64,000 nt of DNA, taken from the NCBI GenBank assembly GCA_910587735.1, contig CAJUNT010000003.1, positions 106,189 through 170,188 on the forward strand. Reading direction: 5' to 3'. A program made the translations under genes and the position numbers. The notes beneath the pieces are model-generated. The model searched no databases. It had not been told where the DNA came from and saw only the letters and a program-made list of their open reading frames with translations. Positions 43,391 to 53,104 of the stretch are shown here, piece after piece (position 1 is the stretch's first letter; every line of letters begins with the position of its first letter). This DNA comes from an uncultured Clostridia bacterium. GTDB lineage: Bacteria; Bacillota; Clostridia; Lachnospirales; Anaerotignaceae.

Positions 43391-44740
43391 ATGAACGCTT
43401 ACATGGAAAGAGTTATTGAACAAGTAAAAGTAAGAAATAATGGAGAACCTGAATTTATTCAGACAGTAGAAGAAGTTTTTAAATCTTTGGAACAAGTAAT
43501 CGAAAAACATCCAGAATATGAAGCAAGCGGATTGTTAGAAAGATTAGTTGAACCAGAAAGAGCAGTTTCCTTCAGAGTAACATGGGTAGATGATGCAGGA
43601 AAAGTAAATGTAAACCGTGGTTTTAGAGTACAATTTAGCAGCGCTATTGGACCTTACAAAGGCGGTCTTCGTTTCCATCCATCTGTATATATTGGTATTG
43701 TTAAATTCCTTGGTTTTGAACAAATTTTCAAAAACAGCTTAACAGGTTTGCCAATCGGTGGTGGTAAAGGTGGTTCTGACTTTGACCCACGTGGTAAGAG
43801 CGATGCAGAAATCATGAGATTCTGCCAAGCTTTCATGACAGAACTTTACAGACACATTGGTCCAGACGTAGACGTTCCTGCTGGTGACATTGGTGTTGGC
43901 GGTAGAGAAATTGGTTACTTATATGGACAATATAAGAGAATCAAAGGCTGCTGGGAAAATGGCGTATTAACAGGTAAAAACTTTGAATTTGGTGGTTCTT
44001 TAATCAGACCAGAAGCAACAGGATTTGGTGCAACATATTATGTAAATGAAGTATTGAAACATGAAGGCGATACATTCGAAGGCAAAACAGTTGCTATCTC
44101 TGGATTTGGTAACGTTGCTTGGGGTGTTTGCAAAAAAGTTGCTGAATTGGGCGGTAAAGTTGTTACAATTTCTGGTCCAGACGGATATGTTTATGACCCA
44201 GACGGCGTTGTAACACCAGAAAAAATTGATTACTTGGTAGAAATGAGAACTTCTGGACGTGACAGAGCTCAAGACTACGCTGATAAATTTGGCTGCAAAT
44301 TTGTTGCAAAAACAAAACCTTGGGGCGAAAAAGTTGACATTGCTATGCCTTGTGCAACACAAAACGAAATTACTATGGATGAAATCAAAAAAATCATTGG
44401 TAATGGTACAAAATACTATATTGAAGTTGCTAATATGCCTACAACAAATGAAGCTCTTGAATATGCACAAAATCAACCTGGCGTAATTGTTGCACCTTCT
44501 AAAGCAGTTAATGCTGGTGGTGTTGCAGTTTCTGCTCTTGAAATGTGCCAGAACTCTATGAGATACAGCTGGGAAGCTGAAGAAGTTGATGAAAAATTAA
44601 AAGGCATTATGAAAAATATTCATAAAGTATCCGCTGAAGCTGCTGAAGAATATGGCTTAGGCTATAACTTAGTTGCTGGTGCTAACATTGCAGGTTTCAA
44701 AAAAGTTGCAGCTGCTATGATGGCTCAAGGTTTAGTATAA
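43391..44740 (+). CDS. gdhA: NADP-type glutamate dehydrogenase
   Basis: 449 residues, hexameric-family length. Substrate loop PIGGGKGGSDFDP with catalytic Lys126, DVPAGDIGVGGREIGYL, and the coenzyme Rossmann motif SGFGNVAWG. It interconverts 2-oxoglutarate plus ammonia and glutamate, linking the citrate synthase/isocitrate dehydrogenase genes to nitrogen metabolism. Codon use is richer in C-ending codons than its neighbours, a sign of high expression. AGGAGG lies 13 bases from the ATG, a long spacing. It is preceded by a structured leader with its own terminator. Confidence 0.97.
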   Translation: MNAYMERVIEQVKVRNNGEPEFIQTVEEVFKSLEQVIEKHPEYEASGLLERLVEPERAVSFRVTWVDDAGKVNVNRGFRVQFSSAIGPYKGGLRFHPSVYIGIVKFLGFEQIFKNSLTGLPIGGGKGGSDFDPRGKSDAEIMRFCQAFMTELYRHIGPDVDVPAGDIGVGGREIGYLYGQYKRIKGCWENGVLTGKNFEFGGSLIRPEATGFGATYYVNEVLKHEGDTFEGKTVAISGFGNVAWGVCKKVAELGGKVVTISGPDGYVYDPDGVVTPEKIDYLVEMRTSGRDRAQDYADKFGCKFVAKTKPWGEKVDIAMPCATQNEITMDEIKKIIGNGTKYYIEVANMPTTNEALEYAQNQPGVIVAPSKAVNAGGVAVSALEMCQNSMRYSWEAEEVDEKLKGIMKNIHKVSAEAAEEYGLGYNLVAGANIAGFKKVAAAMMAQGLV

Positions 44741-44799
44741 TTTATGATTTAAAAAAATTCAAAAAGGAAGTACAGCGTTCAAAGACTTGTACGATGCAG

Positions 44800-44836
44800 A
44801 AAACCCTGATGGAAATCCGTCAGGGTTTTTGTAATA
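44800..44836 (+). terminator. Terminator of gdhA
   Basis: AAAACCCTGA-GG stem against CC-TCAGGGTTTT, AAAT loop, T5. Confidence 0.93.
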
Positions 44837-44873
44837 TAAGAATAGCTTAAATATAGAAAAGAGGAGATATGTT

Positions 44874-45107
44874 TTGCTAAATCTAATATGTAAAGGAAGT
44901 ATTGAAAATATGAAAAATGAAAAAGTAGGTGTAGTATCTGTAGTATATGTTAGTTATGATGCCAATTTATCGAAACAAAAGTTACAGGAGTATATAGAAA
45001 AGGACACAGAAAGTATTTATATGTTATATTGTGTTCCTTTAGATACAGATTTAACAACATTAGAGCATTATCCTTCCATAGCGATTACGAAAGATGATTT
45101 GATGTAA
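44874..45107 (+). CDS. Small uncharacterised protein
   Basis: 77 residues from a TTG with GAGGAG six bases upstream; an ATG at codon 13 (44910) behind AGGAAG is an alternative start giving 65 residues. One beta-strand-rich core (KVGVVSVVYVSYD) then helix and SIYMLYCVPLDTDL. No membrane span and no known family. Confidence 0.6.
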   Translation: MLNLICKGSIENMKNEKVGVVSVVYVSYDANLSKQKLQEYIEKDTESIYMLYCVPLDTDLTTLEHYPSIAITKDDLM

Positions 45108-45162
45108 TTGATACGATACAATTATATAAAGTAAAATTTAAAATAAATAAAGAGGGAAAATC

Positions 45163-46398
45163 ATGAAAAAACTTTTGATACTATTTTTTATGTTTATATT
45201 ACAATTTAATAGTGTTATATTTGCAAAAACAATGCCACAACAAGATGTTAATATGATAGAAATGGAAGTTGCAGAGCAGTTGATTGAAAATTATTATAAC
45301 GGAGTACCAGAAACAAAAATAAAAGTAGATTTGAATATTGTTAGTGTGCGAAGAATTTATTTATATGTATATTCTGTGATACCAGAAAGACTAAATGTAA
45401 AATCAAATATTAAAAATCAACAACTATGGATAGAAACAAGAAAAAATCAAAATCATGAACATTCTATACAAAAAGCAAGAGAAATTAATAAAAGTATATT
45501 AAATGAAAATATGACAGAATTAGAAAAAATAACAGCAATACATGACTGGATTGTGTTTCATACAGAATTTGATACACAAACAGCAAAAACTGCAACTGTT
45601 ATTAATGATGAAAATATATATGCTTTTTGTGCAAATGGTGTTTTTGTACATAAAAAAGCAGTTTGTTCTGGATATGCAGCAGCGTTTAAAATGATGTGTC
45701 AAGAGGCAAATATACCATGTTTTACAATAAATTCTCGTATCAAAAATCATACGTGGAATGTAGTTTATTATGATGGAGCATGGAGATTTATTGATGTAAG
45801 CAGAGAAAACAGAATAAAAAATCCTGTTAATATATTGAGTATTTATTCCTATTTTATGTTAAATGAGAACGAGTTACCTCAAAAAACACATCAATTAGAT
45901 GAATTTTCTAAAAATACACTTGGCTTAAATGAATATATTGCTTTTTATAATCATTATAAAAATAAACAGCATAATTCTAATGCAAAAAGTGTTCATGTAG
46001 ACATTATGAAACAATTAGCAGAAAAAAATAATAGTTATGCTATGTTTGAATTAGCAAAGATATATGAAAATGGTACATATGGTATAGAAAAAAGTGAAAA
46101 AGATAGATTTCAATGGTATGATAAGGCAGCAGTTTTAGGACACACTGTCGCACAAAATAATGTTGCTTATTGCTATAAAAATGGTATAGGAATTGAAAAA
46201 AATGAGGTTTTAGCTTTCCAATGGTATCAAAAAGCGGCAGAAAAAGGATTTCATATTTCTCAAACACAAATGGGTCATTTTTATAGATTAGGTTTAGGAG
46301 GAGTAAGTAAAAATATGGAAATTGCAAAAAACTGGTATGAAAAGGCAGCGGAACAAGGTAATACTATGGCGATTGATATGTTGAAAAAATACTTTTAA
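45163..46398 (+). CDS. Secreted transglutaminase-like protein with Sel1 repeats
   Basis: 411 residues. Signal peptide 1-21 (cleavage after FA). Transglutaminase-like domain about 120-225 with the triad Cys168 (AVCSGYAAAF), His196 (NHTWNV), Asp211 (RFIDVSR). Residues about 290-405 are three Sel1-like helical repeats (YAMFELAKIYENG, AQNNVAYCYKNG, SQTQMGHFYRLG). Transglutaminase-like cysteine enzymes of this secreted type act on peptides or wall components; the repeats would bind partners. AGAGGG precedes the ATG. The exact role is unknown. Confidence 0.87.
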   Translation: MKKLLILFFMFILQFNSVIFAKTMPQQDVNMIEMEVAEQLIENYYNGVPETKIKVDLNIVSVRRIYLYVYSVIPERLNVKSNIKNQQLWIETRKNQNHEHSIQKAREINKSILNENMTELEKITAIHDWIVFHTEFDTQTAKTATVINDENIYAFCANGVFVHKKAVCSGYAAAFKMMCQEANIPCFTINSRIKNHTWNVVYYDGAWRFIDVSRENRIKNPVNILSIYSYFMLNENELPQKTHQLDEFSKNTLGLNEYIAFYNHYKNKQHNSNAKSVHVDIMKQLAEKNNSYAMFELAKIYENGTYGIEKSEKDRFQWYDKAAVLGHTVAQNNVAYCYKNGIGIEKNEVLAFQWYQKAAEKGFHISQTQMGHFYRLGLGGVSKNMEIAKNWYEKAAEQGNTMAIDMLKKYF

Positions 46399-46528
46399 TT
46401 TATAGTGATTTTTGTATAATGTATTTTTTTACAGAAAAAATAGTTTTATGAAAATAATTGCAGTAAAATGAACAGGTATGTGATAAAATAAAAACGGCTA
46501 TAATTTGTAAATATAGGAAGGTGAAAAT

Positions 46529-47980
46529 ATGGGCGTATTAGAAAATTTAGAACCAAAATCAGTATTTTATTTTTTTGAAGAAATATGTAATATTCCTCAT
46601 GGAAGTAAAAATGAAAAAAAATTAAGCGATTATATTGTGCATTTTGCAGAAAAAAAGGGACTTTATTACAGACAAGATGAAAAGAATAATGTATTGATTA
46701 AAAAAACAGCAACACAAGGATATGAAACACAACCAACAATAATATTACAATCACATATTGATATGGTATGTGAAAAAAATGGCAATATAGAACATGATTT
46801 TGAAAAAGATGGCTTGAAATTGATAATAGAAGACGGAAAAATAAAAGCAGATGGCACAACATTAGGCGCAGATAACGGTATTGGTGTGGCGTATATGCTT
46901 GCTATATTAGATGCAGAAAATATTGCACACCCAGACATAGAGGCAATATTTACAACAGAAGAAGAAATCGGTATGGAAGGCGCAAAAGCGTTTGATGTAA
47001 GTGATTTAAAAGGAAAAATATTTATCAATCTGGATTCTGAAGAACAAGGAGAATTAGTAATTAGCTGTTGTGGAGGAAATAAAACAAATGTTTTACTTCC
47101 TATTGTATGGGAAAAAGTACCTGAATGGGGTATGCCTTATTTATTAAAAATAACAGGATTAAAAGGCGGTCATTCTGGAACAGATATTCATTTGCAAAGA
47201 GCGAATGCAAATAAGTTAATGGGAAGAATACTTTTGCAAATTTTTAACGTATATGATATTAGAATATGTAATATTTTAGGCGGAGAAAAAGATAATGCTA
47301 TACCACGAGAGGCAGAAACAGTACTTTTATTAAAATCAGATGATGTAGAAGCAATTAAAAAAATGTTGGTATTATTAAATAAAGCATTAAACAATGAGTA
47401 TAAACAGTCAGAAAACAATATTTCTGTTTCATTATTGCCTATGACTGAAAAAATAGGAAAATGTTTTTCAAAAGATACTGTTAAAAAATTAATTTCTATA
47501 TTACTTTTAATACCTTATGGTATAGAAACAATGGATATTTATACTGATTTAGTAGAGAGTTCTAGTAATATTGGAGCAGTAAAAACAGAAAAAGAACATA
47601 TTATATTTTGTAATGCTATTAGAAGTTCTGTGGCAAGTAAACAGAGATTTATAGCACATAAAATAGATATTATTGCATCATTAACAGGCTCAAAAACAGA
47701 AGTAACAGGAGAATATCCTGAATGGCCTGCAAAAAGAGAATCTCATATTTGTAAAGTATGTCAAGAATTATATAAAAAATTATATAGACAAGAATTAAAA
47801 ATAATATCTATACATGCTGGACTAGAGTGTGGTATATTCAGTGGTAAGTTAAAAGATATTGATATGGTTTCATTTGGACCTAATATTACAGGAGCGCACT
47901 CTCCAGATGAAAAAGCAGATATTGATTCTGTAATAAAAATATGGGAATTTTTGTTGAAAGTAATTGCTTATAAAAATTGA
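46529..47980 (+). CDS. pepD: Aminoacyl-histidine dipeptidase (peptidase D, M20C)
   Basis: 483 residues, full family length. Zinc ligands in SHIDMVCEKN (His76, with Asp78), LGADNGIGVAYML, and the catalytic Glu pair in TTEEEIGMEGA; the dimerisation insert starts at GGHSGTDI. The C-terminal HAGLECG and GAHSPDE motifs are intact. A cytoplasmic enzyme that hydrolyses dipeptides for nutrition. AGGAAGGTG precedes the ATG. It is followed after 18 bp by an AI-2E-type transporter. Confidence 0.95.
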   Translation: MGVLENLEPKSVFYFFEEICNIPHGSKNEKKLSDYIVHFAEKKGLYYRQDEKNNVLIKKTATQGYETQPTIILQSHIDMVCEKNGNIEHDFEKDGLKLIIEDGKIKADGTTLGADNGIGVAYMLAILDAENIAHPDIEAIFTTEEEIGMEGAKAFDVSDLKGKIFINLDSEEQGELVISCCGGNKTNVLLPIVWEKVPEWGMPYLLKITGLKGGHSGTDIHLQRANANKLMGRILLQIFNVYDIRICNILGGEKDNAIPREAETVLLLKSDDVEAIKKMLVLLNKALNNEYKQSENNISVSLLPMTEKIGKCFSKDTVKKLISILLLIPYGIETMDIYTDLVESSSNIGAVKTEKEHIIFCNAIRSSVASKQRFIAHKIDIIASLTGSKTEVTGEYPEWPAKRESHICKVCQELYKKLYRQELKIISIHAGLECGIFSGKLKDIDMVSFGPNITGAHSPDEKADIDSVIKIWEFLLKVIAYKN

Positions 47981-47998
47981 TGAAGAAAGGGAAATAGT

Positions 47999-49165
47999 AT
48001 GAAACTGCCTTGGGATAAACAATATTTAAAAATATCGTTTCATGTGGTATTTACGGTATTACTGATATATATATTGGCTGGTGTTGCAGGTAATTTGTCA
48101 TCTGTAAAAAGAATTGTATTTGCTACTACATCAAAAATGATTTCTGTATTTGCTCCTGTGCTGGTAGCATTAATATTTTCATTTTTGATGAATCCCATGG
48201 TAGATTTCTTTCAAAAGAAATGGGAGAAATATACACCTACAACATATAAAACATTTCCTACAAGAAAAAGAGGAACAATAACAGTTTATATATTATGGTT
48301 GCTTATTGTTTATGCTGCAATACAATATATTGTGTTGAAAATTGGTTCGACAGATATTACATCATTAGCAGATAAAATCAATGCTTATATACAAGATTTT
48401 AGTGACTTTTTTGTTTTAATTAGTGTAAAACTAGCAGAATATGGTATGTTCCAAAATGTAGAGGGTATTCTTTCGGGCTGGACGACAAATATTTCTGAAT
48501 TACTTCAAGCAAGCGTTATGAGCATAGCAAATTCTGTTTCAAGAGCAGGAAGCTGGGCAATCAATTTAGTGTTAGGATTAACCATTGCTTTTTATATTTT
48601 AGAAGAAAAAAACAAAGTAATATATTGCTGTAAAAATATAGTAAATGTATTTTTTAGTAAAAAAAATGCATATACCATAAAAGATTTTTGCAAATTGGTG
48701 ACAAGTACATTTTCTGGTTATATTACTGGACAAATGACAGATGCATTAATTATGGCGATATTGATTAGTATTAGTTTTACAATAGCAAAAATACCTTATG
48801 CTATTATGATAGGTATATTATCAGGCTTTTCTAATTTGATACCTTATGTAGGTGCAGTGATAGCATTTTTACTTTCTGTTGCTATGGGGCTTTTAAGTGG
48901 AGAACCTATAAGAGCGTTGTATGCAATTATTATTGTACTTATATTACAGCAAGTAGATAGTATATTGATAGTACCTAAAGTGGTAGGAAAGAGTGTAGAA
49001 CTCCACCCTGCATTTGTTATTATATCACTTGCAGTATTTGGCGGACTATTTGGTATATTTGGTATGATTGTTGCTGTACCATGTGGAGCATTAATTAAAA
49101 CATTTGCAATACGAATTTATGAAAGAAAAAAACAATCTGCTATAAATAGCAATGATAATGAATGA
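47999..49165 (+). CDS. AI-2E family transporter
   Basis: 388 residues, about eight membrane helices with the family's GLTIAFYILEEKNKV, GYITGQMTDALIMAILISI and NLIPYVGAVIAFLLS segments and PKVVGKSVELHPAFVII. Known members export autoinducer-2 or act as sodium/proton antiporters; others have unknown cargo. Start ATG follows GAAGAAAGGG, 18 bp after pepD. No luxS in the window. Confidence 0.92.
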   Translation: MKLPWDKQYLKISFHVVFTVLLIYILAGVAGNLSSVKRIVFATTSKMISVFAPVLVALIFSFLMNPMVDFFQKKWEKYTPTTYKTFPTRKRGTITVYILWLLIVYAAIQYIVLKIGSTDITSLADKINAYIQDFSDFFVLISVKLAEYGMFQNVEGILSGWTTNISELLQASVMSIANSVSRAGSWAINLVLGLTIAFYILEEKNKVIYCCKNIVNVFFSKKNAYTIKDFCKLVTSTFSGYITGQMTDALIMAILISISFTIAKIPYAIMIGILSGFSNLIPYVGAVIAFLLSVAMGLLSGEPIRALYAIIIVLILQQVDSILIVPKVVGKSVELHPAFVIISLAVFGGLFGIFGMIVAVPCGALIKTFAIRIYERKKQSAINSNDNE

Positions 49166-49204
49166 TAATATGAAAATGAGTAAAACAAAAACAGCAGAGG
49201 AGAA

Positions 49205-49741
49205 ATGAAATATATGCTTGAAAAAAGAAATAAAAAATTTTTAATTATAATCACACTGCTGTTTTTTGTTTGCTTTTTTATTATACAATATAGTGAATTT
49301 ATTAAAAAAGAAAATATATCTATTATCATATTGGAATGTGCATTACTTTTGCTTTTTTATAAAAAAAGAAAAATATGGGCATTTTGGTGCTGCTTTTTAT
49401 TGTTTTTGTTTTACATATCACATACAGAATTACCTATAATTTATAAACAAGTATTAGGTACCATACTTTTTTTATTGGGAGGCTGTTTTTTACTTTATTT
49501 GTATAATAAAACAAGCAAAGAGATTTATGTTACACCTGCTTGTTTTGGTATGATATTTGGATTATTTGGATTGATTGTAGTACTTCCTTTTTTTGATAGA
49601 GAAAATATTTGTATACTTTTATTAATTTGTTTAGCATTGATTTGCTATACTTCTTATAGTATTAAAAAAAATAAAATGGTGGAAAGTTTTATAAAAAGTT
49701 TCATTATATTTGTTATAGCACTTTATTTTTTACAAAAATAA
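49205..49741 (+). CDS. Uncharacterised integral membrane protein
   Basis: 178 residues, very hydrophobic, five or six membrane helices separated by short Lys/Arg-rich loops (FYKKRKIW, YNKTSKEIY, IKKNKM). It starts behind AGAGGAGA 39 bp after the AI-2E transporter and is probably co-transcribed. No family recognised and no conserved polar residues that would indicate transport. Confidence 0.75.
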   Translation: MKYMLEKRNKKFLIIITLLFFVCFFIIQYSEFIKKENISIIILECALLLLFYKKRKIWAFWCCFLLFLFYISHTELPIIYKQVLGTILFLLGGCFLLYLYNKTSKEIYVTPACFGMIFGLFGLIVVLPFFDRENICILLLICLALICYTSYSIKKNKMVESFIKSFIIFVIALYFLQK

Positions 49742-49855
49742 AATCCTTTTTTTTTACTAGGATTTGTGTTAAAATAAATTACGATAATAAAAAATATATT
49801 ATAAATGTTGTATATACTATCAATTTGCATACAAATATTAGAAAGGCGGAAAAAA

Positions 49856-50284
49856 ATGGGTGAAAGAGGATTAGTTATCAACACAAAAGACCATTTAGCT
49901 GTAATACAAATGACAAGAACAGAGGCTTGCGGACAATGCCGTGCTTGTTTGGCTGGTATGAAAAAAGAAGAAATGATTATTGAGGCAGACAACGAATGTA
50001 ATGCTAAAGTAGGCGATTGGGTAATTATGGAACTGAGGAATAACAGTTTTATGAAAGCAGTGTTGATTATGTATGGTATTCCTATGATAGCACTTGTAAT
50101 AGGCATTGTGTTGGGATATTATGTTTTATATCCATATATTGCCATAGATAGAGAAGTGCTGTCATTTGGCATGGGGCTGCTTTTTACAGCATTAGCATTT
50201 TTATGGATTCGTAGCAAAGAATCTACATGGGATAAAAAGAAAATTCGTCCCGTAGCAACAAAAATTACAACAGAAAAAGAGTAA
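49856..50284 (+). CDS. RseC/SoxR-reducing-system family protein
   Basis: 142 residues from the ATG behind AAAGGCGG; the frame opens 17 codons earlier without a site. The N-terminal domain carries a Cys group Cys25, Cys28, Cys31 (ACGQCRAC) and then two membrane helices (about 64-86 and 98-118), the RseC pattern. RseC proteins accompany Rnf complexes and help reduce SoxR or regulate envelope responses. No rnf genes are near. Confidence 0.88.
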   Translation: MGERGLVINTKDHLAVIQMTRTEACGQCRACLAGMKKEEMIIEADNECNAKVGDWVIMELRNNSFMKAVLIMYGIPMIALVIGIVLGYYVLYPYIAIDREVLSFGMGLLFTALAFLWIRSKESTWDKKKIRPVATKITTEKE

Positions 50285-50354
50285 TGAAATGTAACCTCCT
50301 ATAATATTTGTCCATATGATAAACAAAGTACAAATATTAAGGAGGTGTAATTAT

Positions 50355-50717
50355 ATGAAACAAAAAGCATTATATTATCATGAAAAAGGCTATAACTGTT
50401 CTTTTGTAATATTAAAGGCAGGTGCAGAAAAGTATGGTATTGATTTGCCAGAAGAAGCAGAACAAAGTTGTTGTGCTGTAAGTAGTGGCTTTGGTGTAGG
50501 GAGCATTTGCTGTGCTTTGGTGGGGGCTGTGCTTTTGTTTGGGCTTTTATTTTCTGAAGAAAAAGCGAAAACATTGCGTATGCAGTTATTTGTATTATTC
50601 CATGATAAATACGAATCGTTAAATTGCTGTGCAATTTCTGCACATAGACAGGATTGTATAGAAGTGATAGGGGATATTGCGGTATTAACAGAAGAATTGA
50701 TTGAAAAAAATAAATGA
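50355..50717 (+). CDS. C_GCAxxG_C_C family protein
   Basis: 120 residues from the ATG behind AAGGAGG (the frame opens 13 codons earlier). Pattern of conserved Cys: Cys15 in GYNCSF, Cys39/40 in SCCAVSSGFG, Cys52/53 in SICCALVGAVL, and Cys later in LNCCAIS. This Cys/Gly-rich family probably binds a redox centre or metal and is common next to redox genes. Function is not established. Confidence 0.9.
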   Translation: MKQKALYYHEKGYNCSFVILKAGAEKYGIDLPEEAEQSCCAVSSGFGVGSICCALVGAVLLFGLLFSEEKAKTLRMQLFVLFHDKYESLNCCAISAHRQDCIEVIGDIAVLTEELIEKNK

Positions 50718-50773
50718 TAAATGGATTAAGAAAAATTATATTTTAGAAAATATAACAAAAGGAGGAGAGGGCA

Positions 50774-51313
50774 TTGCATACATTATTGGCTTATGCCTCA
50801 AAATACGGTGCAACAAAACAAAATGTATCTATATTGAAAAATATGCTTGATGGGGAAGTAGATTGCATTGATTTGAAGGAAACAAAAGAGGTAGATTTTT
50901 CAAAGTATCAGAAAGTAGTGATATTTAGTTCTGTCTATGCAGGTGATGTTCCAAAATATGTAAAAAAATTTGGTAAAAAGTATCAACAGGAATTATTGGA
51001 AAGGCATTTTGGTATTTGTTTTTGCTGTATGACAGAAATTTATAATCAAATTAAAGGATATGCTTTAAACAGTTTTACAAGGGATTTAGTAAATCATGCA
51101 GCTTGTATTGCATCAATAGGAGGATTTTTTCAATATGATAAAATGACTTCTGTTGAAAGAAAATTGCTGAAAGTTGCAACAAAAAATCAGGCATATTTGA
51201 ATGGAAAATTGATACAATTAGATGGAAAAACAAATTTTTCTACTATAAAAGAATATAAAATACAGGCATTTGCAAATAAAATGAATGCTATTTTAATACC
51301 AGAAGAAGTATAA
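50774..51313 (+). CDS. Flavodoxin domain protein (HemG-like)
   Basis: 179 residues. The flavin-binding loop is YASKYGATKQNV (residues 6-17) and the body follows the flavodoxin domain found in HemG-type protoporphyrinogen oxidases (VVIFSSVYAGDVPKYVKKF). It starts at TTG behind GGAGGAGAGG, a very strong site. No heme genes are near, so a general flavodoxin role is as likely. Confidence 0.85.
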   Translation: MHTLLAYASKYGATKQNVSILKNMLDGEVDCIDLKETKEVDFSKYQKVVIFSSVYAGDVPKYVKKFGKKYQQELLERHFGICFCCMTEIYNQIKGYALNSFTRDLVNHAACIASIGGFFQYDKMTSVERKLLKVATKNQAYLNGKLIQLDGKTNFSTIKEYKIQAFANKMNAILIPEEV

Positions 51314-51335
51314 AAATGATTGTATCAAAAACAAA

Positions 51336-51364
51336 ATACCCTCTGCCAGTATAGGGAGGGTATT
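51336..51364 (+). terminator. Terminator after flavodoxin gene
   Basis: AATACCCTC / GAGGGTATT stem. A second hairpin with similar arms follows. Confidence 0.8.
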
Positions 51365-51400
51365 ATTAATGTTTTGTATTTGACTATACTAGACAAAAAC

Positions 51401-51440
51401 AAATACCCTCTATATGATATTTGAGGGCATGACTTTTTTA
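51401..51440 (+). terminator. Second tandem terminator, also facing the converging gene
   Basis: ATACCCTC / GAGGGCAT stem, then T6. The 5' arm and the bases before it repeat those of the first terminator. Confidence 0.7.
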
Positions 51441-51471
51441 TAAATAAATGTATCAATATTACAATATGTAT

Positions 51472-52914
51472 TTACAGCTCAAGAGGTGGCTGCTCGTCTT
51501 GCTCAAATAGAGAAGAAGGCATTTCTGGCTGTGTAGTTTGTGCTTGTTTATCAGTATCATTTTGCTGTGATGGTATATTATTTTCTGTTTCAATTTCTGT
51601 ATTATTTTCGTTTTGCTTTTCACTATTATTTTGCTTTTCAATGTCACATTGAAGTGATTCTAATGTGGCAATACGTTCTTTTAATGCTTGGTTTTCTAAT
51701 TCCAATGATGCCACTTGCAATATTAAATTTTGTTTTTCAGCTTCAGATTGACTATGTTTTTCTCTCCAGCGCATATTTAGATTTGCAATTTCTTCACCCC
51801 TATGTATCAAAAGTTTTGTCAATTCTTCTATTTTTTGACTATTTGTCATAGAAGAAGTGGAAAAGTCATCAATAGATTCTGGATTTTCTTTGGAGGCTGC
51901 TATAATATCATTTGTTAAAAGTGTGATAGAAGGTGTTGCTGATGTAAAAACAGCAATTTGATATCCATTTTGGGCATCACCAAATGCCTCGGAGGTATTT
52001 AATATTGTATTTTCTTCTGACATAAATTCACCTTTTATACAATGATAAGGAAATAATGCAGTATATTGCTCTATTGGACTAAAACTATTACCATTATTTA
52101 AAGATTCACAGCAATAAGGCTGACTGTTTGCAATCCATAATAACTGCAATTTTTGGTTTTGCTGAAATATTAAACATTGTTCACAAGAACTACTTTCCCA
52201 TAATATGCGTGGCGCACTGATAGAGGTAGATTGCTTATATTGATATATCACTTGACTACGAAAAAGACCTTTTACAATATAAAGTAAATGTATTCTTTCT
52301 CTATCTTGTATAATAGACAAATCGGAGCAAGGGTAGGGAGTTTGTATAACAGGGTACATACTTCCTATAGTAGATGGGGAAAGAAGCATTTCTCTTACAG
52401 TAACAATATTTCGTGCAGTGCGATAATAAAGTAGTATGTGCCTTTGATGTCTTTTTCCAGTTAAAAAGGGTGTTTGTCCAAAGGGCAAAAAACGGTCAAT
52501 TTGACAAGGCTTTTCCCATTTTCCATTACGAAATACAGTATAAATGAGTGCATGAACACCAGTTGTTTCTGTGGGTAGATGATAAAAAAGATGTAACGCA
52601 TTTTGGTCAGGTGTCATAAAAAATTTTGTTTGACTTAAATCTCTTTTTTCTATAGAAATTTGTTTTCTGTCCCATTGTGCAAAGTCTTTTGTTTTCATTA
52701 AATACAACTCCCCTAAACGTGTGCTGTAAAGTAAAAACACTTCTCCATTGTATTGGCTTAAAGCAAAAGCAGGATTCACTTGGTCTGCTATAATTTGAGG
52801 GTGTGACCAACCAGATTGTGTGCCAATTTTAAAAAATAATGTATTTCGTTCAAAATAGACAAGTAATGTATCTTGATTTTTTGTTTTTAGATATTTGACA
52901 TATGGTATCTGCAT
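51472..52914 (-). CDS. Unknown protein, repetitive beta-type body with C-terminal coiled coil
   Basis: 480 residues from the ATG with AGGAGG seven bases upstream; the open frame reaches 90 codons further but that part is Cys/Phe/Tyr-rich noise. Residues 1-340 consist of repeated strands of the type DTLLVYFER, EVFLLYSTR, LHLFYHLP, RHILLYYRT, IHLLYIVKG and LQLLWIANS at 45-50-residue spacing, which suggests a six- or seven-bladed beta-propeller. Residues 385-440 form a coiled coil (LTKLLIHRGEEIANLNMRW onward) and the end is Gln/Asn/Glu-rich. No signal peptide. Family not recognised. Confidence 0.75.
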   Translation of the reverse strand: MQIPYVKYLKTKNQDTLLVYFERNTLFFKIGTQSGWSHPQIIADQVNPAFALSQYNGEVFLLYSTRLGELYLMKTKDFAQWDRKQISIEKRDLSQTKFFMTPDQNALHLFYHLPTETTGVHALIYTVFRNGKWEKPCQIDRFLPFGQTPFLTGKRHQRHILLYYRTARNIVTVREMLLSPSTIGSMYPVIQTPYPCSDLSIIQDRERIHLLYIVKGLFRSQVIYQYKQSTSISAPRILWESSSCEQCLIFQQNQKLQLLWIANSQPYCCESLNNGNSFSPIEQYTALFPYHCIKGEFMSEENTILNTSEAFGDAQNGYQIAVFTSATPSITLLTNDIIAASKENPESIDDFSTSSMTNSQKIEELTKLLIHRGEEIANLNMRWREKHSQSEAEKQNLILQVASLELENQALKERIATLESLQCDIEKQNNSEKQNENNTEIETENNIPSQQNDTDKQAQTTQPEMPSSLFEQDEQPPLEL

Positions 52915-53029
52915 ATGGTATCCTCCTGTGTTTTTAGCTAGTTTATGCAGTGAAATGCAAAAAAAGAACAAATATAGCAAAATAGAAATCAAAGTATTTT
53001 GCAATGATATATTTTTTGAAAAACAATAC

Positions 53030-53058
53030 TTGACGGAATTTTTACAAAAGAATATACT
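53030..53058 (+). promoter_or_regulatory. Promoter of the mgtE leader
   Basis: TTGACG, 17-nt spacer, TATACT. Transcripts would start near 53065 and carry a leader of about 245 nt. Confidence 0.75.
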
Positions 53059-53104
53059 AATGTCAAAAGTAAATTTGATGGAATAATTATAAAAAAAGTA
53101 AAAA

